Source of the DNA: Alphaproteobacteria bacterium
GTDB taxonomy: Bacteria; Pseudomonadota; Alphaproteobacteria; Micavibrionales; Micavibrionaceae
Direction of reading: 5' to 3'
Assembly (NCBI GenBank): GCA_030639165.1
Contig: DAOWDF010000309.1
Location: 1 to 5,528 of the forward strand
DNA: 5,528 nt
Shown here: piece by piece, positions 1 to 4,944 of the stretch
Layout of the letters: every line of letters starts with the position of its first letter
Numbering within the stretch: position 1 is the stretch's first letter
The notes under the pieces: model-generated
What the model was told of the DNA's origin: nothing
The model's database searches: none
The model's input: the letters and a program-made list of their open reading frames with translations, nothing else
Position numbers and translations under genes: made by a program

Positions 1-23
1 TAAATCATTAGTTCTACAGTCAC
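1..23 (-). CDS. Start of a leftward gene, possibly Tim44-like protein (partial)
   Basis: On the minus strand a GTG at 23-21 is preceded by GAGGG (35-31) with a seven-base gap, an excellent start signal. It opens a frame read as MTVELMI before the window ends, with no stop so far. In many alphaproteobacteria a Tim44-domain inner-membrane protein gene lies divergent to fxsA, and those proteins begin with a short acidic stretch running into a hydrophobic segment, which fits VELMI. An ATG at 8-6 in the same frame is an alternative start but lacks a well-spaced Shine-Dalgarno sequence. Seen: start signal and seven codons. Inferred: the identity, from context only. The next codon begins TA and could even be a stop, so the call is tentative. 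Confidence 0.35.
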
Positions 24-30
24 AGTAATT

Positions 31-35
31 CCCTC
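31..35 (-). promoter_or_regulatory. Ribosome binding site of the leftward gene
   Basis: GAGGG on the minus strand sits seven bases before GTG at 23-21. It decides in favour of the GTG over the in-frame ATG at 8-6. The ATG that overlaps it (37-35) runs into a TGA after five codons, so it is not the start. Confidence 0.4.
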
Positions 36-36
36 A

Positions 37-73
37 TTAATTGAGTTTATATTAATACAGTTAATAAATTAAT
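37..73. repeat. Four TTAAT repeats in the divergent intergenic region
   Basis: TTAAT occurs at 37-41, 52-56, 61-65 and 69-73, start-to-start spacings of 15, 9 and 8 bases. Three copies are part of the palindrome ATTAAT (36-41, 51-56, 68-73). The stretch is almost pure A/T and lies between the leftward GTG and the rightward fxsA promoter candidate. It could act as an UP element, as an easily melted segment or as a binding site, or simply reflect AT-rich composition. On the minus strand TATAAA at 51-46 is a possible -10 for the leftward gene, but it has no recognisable -35. Confidence 0.4.
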
Positions 74-101
74 TTTACCACAGATTTCGATGTGATATAT
101 C
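74..101 (+). promoter_or_regulatory. Candidate sigma-70 type promoter for fxsA
   Basis: TTTACC (74-79) matches four of six bases of the -35 consensus. After 16 bases comes TATATC (96-101), which matches the first four bases of the -10 consensus and is preceded by TG at 93-94, an extended -10 feature. Transcription would begin near 108, leaving a leader of about 20 bases before fxsA. The -10 lies inside the perfect palindrome GATATATC (94-101). An alternative pair, TTGAGT (41-46) and TAAATT (65-70), is equally degenerate. The promoter would probably serve the whole rightward gene block. Confidence 0.3.
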
Positions 102-129
102 TAAAGTTAAGGCAATTCAGGAGAATATT

Positions 130-561
130 ATGCCATTTATAATTATATTTGTACTTATACCACTAGCAGAAATTATGGTTTTTATAAACGTGAGCGATAA
201 AATAGGCCTTGGTACAGCCTTATTAATTGCGCTATTTACCGCAATCTTAGGCGGATTGATTGTGCGTTATCAAGGCCTTCATACAATGATGAATGCGCAA
301 GCCTCCATGCAAAAGGGCGCGCTACCGGCTAAAGAGCTATTTGATGGTCTTTGTCTAGTTGCCGCAGGGGCAACTCTTATAACTCCTGGGTTTATAACTG
401 ATGTAATTGGTTTTGCTCTTCTTATTCCGCACATAAGGGATATACTGCGCAAAAAACTTGCAGCCAGTACAAAATTTCAGGATATGGACTTCAAAGTTAA
501 TAATGATGTGAATGTTATAGATGTTGAGTATGAAACCCTAGAAGATAAGGACAAGCCTTGA
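130..561 (+). CDS. fxsA: FxsA family membrane protein
   Basis: This is a small inner-membrane protein of 143 residues, close to the usual FxsA length. In E. coli, FxsA overproduction relieves exclusion of phage T7 by the F-plasmid PifA system; its normal role is not known. Hydrophobic segments lie at about residues 2-20, 25-45 and 70-100. The family signature TPGFITDVIGFALLIP is at 85-100, followed by a basic patch (HIRDILRKKL) and a polar cytoplasmic tail ending in VIDVEYETLED, where FxsA proteins commonly have an acidic I-D-x-E-Y motif. The ATG is preceded by AGGAGA (119-124) with a five-base gap, which fixes the start. It is the first rightward gene after the divergent intergenic region and lies 59 bases before secB; that gap has no convincing terminator, only a 4-bp TAGC/GCTA inverted repeat. 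In alphaproteobacteria fxsA and secB are frequent neighbours. Confidence 0.93.
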   Translation: MPFIIIFVLIPLAEIMVFINVSDKIGLGTALLIALFTAILGGLIVRYQGLHTMMNAQASMQKGALPAKELFDGLCLVAAGATLITPGFITDVIGFALLIPHIRDILRKKLAASTKFQDMDFKVNNDVNVIDVEYETLEDKDKP

Positions 562-620
562 GATTCATAGCTGTTTCATGCTAACTAACTTAAATAGATT
601 TAAAATACAAAGGCAATATT

Positions 621-1145
621 ATGAGTGATAAAATAGAAACTCCAGATCAAGAAAAAACATTACAAGCAACAGACTTACCAATAACAATTCATACCCAATA
701 TATACGTGATATGTCATTTGAAAATCCTGATGCTCCTGAATCTATGCGTGCAGGTCAAGATATGCCGCAGATGAATGTAAATATCGGTATGGATGCTCGT
801 AGCTTAAAAGATAATAAGATTAAAAATCTTTATGAGGTTTCACTGACTGTATCTGCTACTGCAAAGCGCGATGACAAGACTGTATTTATTGCAGAAATTA
901 TTTATGGAGTTACGGTTTCTATTGGTGAAGTCGTTCCCGAAGATCAGCACCACCCATTGCTTTTGATTGAAATTCCAAAGTTTGCCTTCCCATTTGCGCG
1001 CCAGATCTTGGCTACATTAACATCACAAGGCGGGTATCCACCTTTATTGCTTAATCCTGTTGATTTCCAGACATTATATCTGGATCGTTTTAAGGGTGAG
1101 ATTGAAGAAGCTAAAAAAGCTGCTGAAGCAGGCGCAATTAACTAA
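621..1145 (+). CDS. secB: Protein-export chaperone SecB
   Basis: SecB is a cytosolic tetrameric chaperone that keeps secretory precursors unfolded and delivers them to SecA at the Sec translocon. The protein has 174 residues, slightly longer than E. coli SecB because of a polar N-terminal extension of about 20 residues, common in alphaproteobacteria. Family blocks are clear: QYIRDMSFENP at 26-36, the strand YEVSLTVSATAK at 71-82, FIAEIIYGVTVSI at 89-101, HPLLLIEIPKFAFPFAR at 111-127 and GGYPPLLLNPVDF at 137-149. The acidic/alanine-rich C-terminal helix (EIEEAKKAAEAG) lacks the zinc-contacting tail residues that some SecB substrates' partner SecA supplies. AAAGG (609-613) lies seven bases before the ATG and supports this start. 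A -10-like TAAAAT at 601-606 is too close to the start to be a useful promoter, so transcription probably comes from upstream of fxsA. The stop is 15 bases before ppsR. Confidence 0.96.
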   Translation: MSDKIETPDQEKTLQATDLPITIHTQYIRDMSFENPDAPESMRAGQDMPQMNVNIGMDARSLKDNKIKNLYEVSLTVSATAKRDDKTVFIAEIIYGVTVSIGEVVPEDQHHPLLLIEIPKFAFPFARQILATLTSQGGYPPLLLNPVDFQTLYLDRFKGEIEEAKKAAEAGAIN

Positions 1146-1160
1146 TTTTCAAAGCAGACA

Positions 1161-2012
1161 ATGACAAAAAAAAAGAAGAAAAAGTTTTTTATTCATCTGG
1201 TTTCTGATGCTACTGGAACTACACTCTTAGGCTTATCGCGTGCAGTATTAGCGCAGTTTGAAGGTGTTGATCCAACCCAGAAATTCTGGCCTTTGGTGCG
1301 CACAGATAGACAATTAGAGCGTGTAGTACGGCGTATATCTGATAACCCAGGCCCTGTCATTTTTACCTTTGTTAATAAGAAAATGCGTTCGCGGTTGCAG
1401 GATCATTGTGAAGAGCTTGGCGTGCCTTGCGTGGCTGTACTCGATCCAATTATACGTAGCCTTTCATCATATTTAGGCGTACATGCAACTGGAGTCCCTG
1501 GGTTACAGCATGCAATGGATGATGCCTATTTCAAGCGCGTAGCCGCCATAGACTTTGCCATGCGTTTTGATGATGGCAAGTCGCTTGAGGGCGTTAAAAA
1601 GGCAGATGTTGTGTTGGTTGGGGTATCAAGAACTTCAAAAACTCCTACCAGTATTTTCTTGGCTCGCCGTGGTATTAAGGCAGCAAATATTCCGCTAGTT
1701 CCGGGGGTAGAAGTGCCTGATGAGTTTTTAACATTAGACAAGCCACTTTATGTCGGCCTTAGTGCAGCGCCAGATCGTCTAAAACAGTTACGTCAGACTA
1801 GATTACGCGCTGATAAGAACGAGGCTGCCGCATTTTCTGAAAACACCTATCTCGATGAGGAGCAAATCGAAGGTGAAGTTCGTAAAGCTCGCAGGCTTTT
1901 CTCTGATCACGGCTGGCCTGTTATCGATGTAACTAAGCGCTCCATTGAGGAAACTTCAGCAGAAATTATGTCATTATTACAAAGCAAGCTTGATAAAGAA
2001 GCAAAGAAATGA
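1161..2012 (+). CDS. ppsR: Pyruvate,phosphate dikinase / PEP synthase regulatory protein (DUF299 family)
   Basis: This is a cytosolic bifunctional serine/threonine kinase and phosphorylase. Members inactivate their dikinase by ADP-dependent phosphorylation of a threonine near the catalytic histidine and reactivate it by phosphate-dependent dephosphorylation, thereby setting PEP/pyruvate flux. Alphaproteobacterial members usually act on pyruvate,phosphate dikinase; the target here is inferred, as no dikinase gene is in the window. The 283 residues match the family length. Hallmarks are HLVSDATGTT at 12-21, the P-loop GVSRTSKT at 154-161 within ADVVLVGVSRTSKTPTS, the IPLVPG element at 177-182 and the C-terminal GWPVIDVTKRSIEETSAEI at 251-269. 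The start is fixed by the in-frame secB stop at 1143-1145. It is unusual: there is no clear Shine-Dalgarno sequence and six consecutive lysine codons (residues 3-8) include a run of nine A. The gene ends in an ATGA overlap with maf. Confidence 0.95.
   Translation: MTKKKKKKFFIHLVSDATGTTLLGLSRAVLAQFEGVDPTQKFWPLVRTDRQLERVVRRISDNPGPVIFTFVNKKMRSRLQDHCEELGVPCVAVLDPIIRSLSSYLGVHATGVPGLQHAMDDAYFKRVAAIDFAMRFDDGKSLEGVKKADVVLVGVSRTSKTPTSIFLARRGIKAANIPLVPGVEVPDEFLTLDKPLYVGLSAAPDRLKQLRQTRLRADKNEAAAFSENTYLDEEQIEGEVRKARRLFSDHGWPVIDVTKRSIEETSAEIMSLLQSKLDKEAKK
1166..1184 (+). other. Slippery poly-A / poly-lysine tract at the start of ppsR
   Basis: Nine consecutive A (1166-1174) are followed by G, giving the in-frame heptamer A-AAA-AAG at 1169-1175, a classic pattern for -1 ribosomal slippage and also a substrate for RNA polymerase slippage. 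A second, weaker G-AAA-AAG lies at 1178-1184. A -1 shift would meet TGA at 1205-1207, giving an abortive peptide of about 15 residues. Function as a control element is inference; it may only encode a basic N-terminus. Confidence 0.45.
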
Positions 2013-2605
2013 GCATTCAGCCAGACATTATCCTAGCATCCAAAAGTGCAGGGCGAAAAGCTATGCTTACGGATGTTGGCCTCAAATATAAAAGTATAGC
2101 TGCCGATATTGATGAAGCAGCGATCATTAAGAACAGTAATTTAGACATAAAGTCCGTAACTGAAAAACTCGCGGTTATGAAGGCATTGCATATATCGGAG
2201 CAGTATCCTGATGCGTATGTGATAGGATCAGATCAAACGCTGGAGTTTGAAGGTGAGCTCATTTGTAAATCCAAAGATTCTGCGCAAGCTGAACAAAAAT
2301 TAAAGCAGATGCGTGGCAAAACACATATTTTACGTTCAAGCGTATGTGTGGCATTAGGTAGTAAAAGCGTATTCACACACACAAGTGATGCAAAGCTAAC
2401 TATGCATGATTTTGACGATGATTTTTTGGCGCGCTATATGGATAGCGATCCTGACGCGCTAACATCTTGCGTTGGCGGTTATAAAATTGAGGGCACAGGG
2501 GCTTGGCTTTTTTCAGAAATTACAGGCGATGTCTTTACTATTATGGGCATGCCGTTATTGCCTTTATTGGCGTTTTTACGTAAAAATTATGGGGTTAATC
2601 CATGA
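2009..2605 (+). CDS. maf: Maf/Ham1-like nucleoside triphosphate pyrophosphatase
   Basis: Maf proteins hydrolyse non-canonical or selected nucleoside triphosphates to the monophosphate and pyrophosphate, cleaning the nucleotide pool; some members influence septum formation. The 198 residues match the family. The phosphate-binding LASKSAGR is at 9-16, DIDE at 33-36, and the catalytic-region motif VIGSDQ at 71-76 contains the presumed catalytic Asp75. KLKQMRGKTHILRSS is at 97-111, and the C-terminal GGYKIEGTGAWLF, GDVFTIMGMPLLPLLAFLR at 156-191 is characteristic of the alphaproteobacterial clade. GSDQ resembles the YceF (m7GTP-type) branch more than YhdE (dTTP/UTP-type), so substrate choice is uncertain. 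The element usually written G-K-P or H-K-P after this motif reads C-K-S (86-88): the lysine is kept and the proline replaced. The start overlaps the ppsR stop (ATGA) with no strong Shine-Dalgarno sequence, and the end overlaps aroE the same way. Confidence 0.93.
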   Translation: MSIQPDIILASKSAGRKAMLTDVGLKYKSIAADIDEAAIIKNSNLDIKSVTEKLAVMKALHISEQYPDAYVIGSDQTLEFEGELICKSKDSAQAEQKLKQMRGKTHILRSSVCVALGSKSVFTHTSDAKLTMHDFDDDFLARYMDSDPDALTSCVGGYKIEGTGAWLFSEITGDVFTIMGMPLLPLLAFLRKNYGVNP

Positions 2606-3429
2606 GTATTAAGGCCATAAAAACGGCTGTTATTGGACACCCGATAAGCCACAGCAAGTCGCCATTAATACATAACTACTGGATAGAAAAACACGGTTTA
2701 AACGGTGGTTATCAGGCCATAAATATACACCCAGACAATATACGTACAGACGTACAGGCGCTTGTGGGTAAGGGGTATGCAGGATTTAACGTTACCGTAC
2801 CTCATAAAATTGCAATTATGGAGTTATGCGATGAAATTGATGATCTGGCAAAATCCATCGGCGCAGTAAATACCGTTACTATTAAAAATGGTAGGCTTTA
2901 TGGCACTAATACGGATGCGTACGGCTTTATTCAAAACATAAAACAAAATGCTCCTGACTTTGATTTCACCTCAGGTAGAATAGTGGTTTTAGGGGCAGGT
3001 GGAGCGGCGAATGCTGTGCTGTACGCTTTATTGCAAGAAGGCGCTCAGGAGATAATCATAACCAACCGCACTCGAGAAAAGGCGCAAGGCTTAGCTGCCT
3101 TTAATAATAAAATTATTAAGGTTGCTGACTGGGGTGATCGCAATGATATATGCTCGGGAGCTAGCCTTATTATTAACACAACAGCCCTCGGCATGACTGG
3201 CAAGCCTCCGCTTACAATTGATATATCGGGTGCAGACAACAATGCTCTGGTCACAGATATAGTCTATTCGCCCCTGCAAACCGATTTATTGAAACAAGCG
3301 CAAAGCCACGGGTTTCAAACTGTTACTGGCATAGGTATGCTACTCCATCAGGCGCGCCCTGCTTTTAAATTATGGCATGGGGTTATGCCAGAAGTTGACA
3401 AAACATTAGAGAAATTGGTGCTAGCATGA
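2602..3429 (+). CDS. aroE: Shikimate dehydrogenase (NADP+)
   Basis: AroE reduces 3-dehydroshikimate to shikimate with NADPH in the aromatic amino acid and chorismate pathway, in the cytosol. The 275 residues match the normal AroE length. The substrate-binding half contains HPISHSKSPLIHN (13-25), NVTVPHK (63-69) with the catalytic Lys69, IGAVNT (86-91) and NTDAYGF (103-109) with catalytic Asp105. The nucleotide half has the glycine-rich GAGGAANA (131-138), where Arg is more usual than Asn, and the NADP-phosphate clamp NRTREK (155-160). INTTALGM (191-198), DIVYSPLQTDLL (219-230) and GIGMLLHQARPAFKLWHG (243-260) complete the fold; Gln250 is the conserved substrate contact. It shares ATGA overlaps with maf before it and coaE after it. 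GGGG at 2591-2594, seven bases before the ATG, may help initiation. NADP preference is inferred from the NRT-x-x-K motif. Confidence 0.97.
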   Translation: MSIKAIKTAVIGHPISHSKSPLIHNYWIEKHGLNGGYQAINIHPDNIRTDVQALVGKGYAGFNVTVPHKIAIMELCDEIDDLAKSIGAVNTVTIKNGRLYGTNTDAYGFIQNIKQNAPDFDFTSGRIVVLGAGGAANAVLYALLQEGAQEIIITNRTREKAQGLAAFNNKIIKVADWGDRNDICSGASLIINTTALGMTGKPPLTIDISGADNNALVTDIVYSPLQTDLLKQAQSHGFQTVTGIGMLLHQARPAFKLWHGVMPEVDKTLEKLVLA

Positions 3430-4016
3430 TTATTTTAGGGCTTACAGGCTCAATCGCTATGGGGAAATCCACTGTTGCCGCTATGATGCGCGATAGGGAT
3501 ATAGCAGTACATGATTCAGATGCGTACGTACGCCGTCTGCTTGAGGGTAATATGCCCGAGATAATCAAAGCATTCCCAGAGAGCTATGATGGCGAGTCTA
3601 TAGATCGCGAAAAGCTTGGTGATATTACCTTTAATGATGCAAAGCAAAGGCAAAAGCTGGAGGCTATTCTGCATCCATTAGTTCGCAAATCTAGAGAAGA
3701 ATTTATCGCTGAATGCAAGGAAGCAGGTAAGAAAATCATCTGCTTTGACGTTCCACTTCTATTTGAAACAGGAATAGATAAGGAAGTGGACTATACGATA
3801 ACCGTGGATGCTCCTGCGGAAATTCAGCGCGAGCGCGCCCTATCCCGTCCGAATATGAGCGCCCAAAAATTCGAAGTAATATTAAAAACCCAAATCCCTA
3901 ATACAGAGAAATGCGCCAGAAGTGATTATACAATAAACACGGGCATAGACATCGCCCACACCATGAAAGATCTCAACGTTATCATCGCTGATATAAAGGG
4001 AAAACATGATCTTTGA
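3426..4016 (+). CDS. coaE: Dephospho-CoA kinase
   Basis: CoaE phosphorylates the 3'-hydroxyl of dephospho-CoA with ATP, the last step of coenzyme A synthesis. It is a 196-residue soluble P-loop kinase of normal length. The N-terminus reads IILGLTGSIAMGKST with the Walker A motif GSIAMGKS at 8-15, followed by HDSDAYVRRLL (29-39), where the conserved aspartates sit. HPLVR (83-87), FDVPLLFETG (107-116) and the lid region RALSRPNMSAQKFEVILKTQ (137-156) are as expected, and DYTINTG (167-173) is the usual C-terminal nucleotide-site strand. It starts inside the aroE stop (ATGA) without a strong Shine-Dalgarno sequence, implying translational coupling. Its 3' end overlaps the following transporter gene by 11 bases and carries that gene's ribosome binding site. 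In many alphaproteobacteria dnaQ follows coaE directly; here it does not. Confidence 0.97.
   Translation: MIILGLTGSIAMGKSTVAAMMRDRDIAVHDSDAYVRRLLEGNMPEIIKAFPESYDGESIDREKLGDITFNDAKQRQKLEAILHPLVRKSREEFIAECKEAGKKIICFDVPLLFETGIDKEVDYTITVDAPAEIQRERALSRPNMSAQKFEVILKTQIPNTEKCARSDYTINTGIDIAHTMKDLNVIIADIKGKHDL
3995..4000 (+). promoter_or_regulatory. Ribosome binding site of the transporter gene, inside coaE
   Basis: AAAGGG lies five bases before the ATG at 4006, within the last codons of coaE. It supports starting the transporter at 4006 despite the 11-base overlap, and indicates that this gene has its own initiation signal, unlike maf and coaE. Confidence 0.6.
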
Positions 4017-4935
4017 TGTTTTAATCAGTAATGTTCTACCCCTATATGGACTAATCCTACTAGGCTATATCATTGGTAAATATGCGGATTTGGATGTCGA
4101 GCCAATCGCGACAATAATGCTCTATGCGATATTACCCGTGGTTATGTTTGGCGCAACCGCGACCATGGATTTCACGCTTGAATATTCACTACCGCCACTC
4201 ATCATAGCGTCAATATCTGTTATAGCCTCCATCACCATCTATCATGGGTCTGGATTTTTCTGGGGTAATAATGATAAGCGCAAAAACCTCATCGGCCTGA
4301 TGGGGGTTAGCTCTAACGCTACTTATTTCGGCATTCCAATCGCACTTGCTATTGCAGGGCAAGAATGGCTCAGCCTTTATATGATCATGGTGATGCCGCT
4401 TTTTATCTTTGATTGCACATTAGGGTATTATTATGGAGTGCGCGGCCATTTCAACGTCAGGGACAGTTTAGTAAGGGTGGCAAAACTCCCGATTATATAC
4501 GGCGCATTATTAGGCATAGTTATAAATTTACTCGGGTTTGAGCTATCAACCGTTATGCTAGATTATTGGGAGCGTTTTACAGGGACGACAATAATATTGG
4601 GGATGATGTTAATTGGCGCGGGGCTATCAAAAATGGAAGGTTTTCGTTTTGACACGCAATTCTTTATAGGTATAGCTATTCTGCGTTATATATTATGGCC
4701 ATGTCTGGGCATATTATGGGTGCTAGCCGATCTTCATTATTTACACATACTTCCTGATACTGCGCATCTATTTATAATATTGATCTGCGCTTGCCCGCTG
4801 GCTGCAAATACCGTTGCCTATGCAACAAAGCTAGATCTCCACCCCGCTTTGACATCATGCATGGTGCTAATCACAACAATATTGGCGCTGGCATTTATTC
4901 CTTTTATGCTTTGGCTTAGGGAGATTTTGTTTTAA
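4006..4935 (+). CDS. AEC (auxin efflux carrier) family transporter
   Basis: This is a polytopic inner-membrane protein of 309 residues with about ten hydrophobic segments, near residues 5-25, 34-54, 62-80, 96-118, 121-140, 162-180, 192-208, 217-240, 252-275 and 281-304, the arrangement expected for the AEC/PF03547 family. Family-like elements are the Asn-containing broken helix SSNATYFGIPIALAIAG (102-118) and its counterpart in the second half, CPLAANTVAYATKLDLHP (263-280), consistent with the inverted five-helix repeat of these carriers. Bacterial AEC members include malate and other organic-anion transporters; many are uncharacterised, so the substrate cannot be assigned. There is no signal peptide beyond the first helix. 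A well-placed AAAGGG precedes the start, which overlaps coaE by 11 bases; dnaQ follows nine bases after the stop. Its presence inside this core operon is unusual. A link to PEP/pyruvate control by PpsR is possible but only a guess. Confidence 0.9.
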   Translation: MIFDVLISNVLPLYGLILLGYIIGKYADLDVEPIATIMLYAILPVVMFGATATMDFTLEYSLPPLIIASISVIASITIYHGSGFFWGNNDKRKNLIGLMGVSSNATYFGIPIALAIAGQEWLSLYMIMVMPLFIFDCTLGYYYGVRGHFNVRDSLVRVAKLPIIYGALLGIVINLLGFELSTVMLDYWERFTGTTIILGMMLIGAGLSKMEGFRFDTQFFIGIAILRYILWPCLGILWVLADLHYLHILPDTAHLFIILICACPLAANTVAYATKLDLHPALTSCMVLITTILALAFIPFMLWLREILF

Positions 4936-4942
4936 GGTGAGG
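4934..4942 (+). promoter_or_regulatory. Ribosome binding site of dnaQ
   Basis: AAGGTGAGG contains two overlapping Shine-Dalgarno-like cores and begins inside the TAA stop of the transporter gene. The following ATG at 4945 opens the frame with the conserved exonuclease motif only a few codons later, so this start is well supported. Confidence 0.65.
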
Positions 4943-4944
4943 TC

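Noticed and set aside
568..583. Possible terminator between fxsA and secB (TAGC-N8-GCTA)
   Set aside because: The stem is only four base pairs, has no GC-rich core and is not followed by a T run.
590..603. Possible CtrA site: TTAA at 590-593 and 600-603
   Set aside because: The spacing between half sites is six bases, not the seven of TTAA-N7-TTAA. The TTAA copies at 37-72 also fail the spacing, and such motifs are frequent by chance in AT-rich DNA.
601..606. -10-like TAAAAT upstream of secB
   Set aside because: It matches five of six consensus bases but has no suitable -35, and transcription would start within the ribosome binding site.
1526..1741. Minus-strand open frame of 71 codons within ppsR
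   Set aside because: It lies wholly inside the strongly conserved ppsR coding sequence covering the P-loop and has no domain-like features or initiation signal; a shadow frame.
3045..3279. Two overlapping minus-strand open frames within aroE
   Set aside because: Both are antisense to the well-supported nucleotide-binding half of AroE, and their products resemble no family.
3383..3568. Minus-strand open frame across the aroE/coaE junction
   Set aside because: Antisense to conserved AroE and CoaE segments including the P-loop; no initiation signal worth noting.
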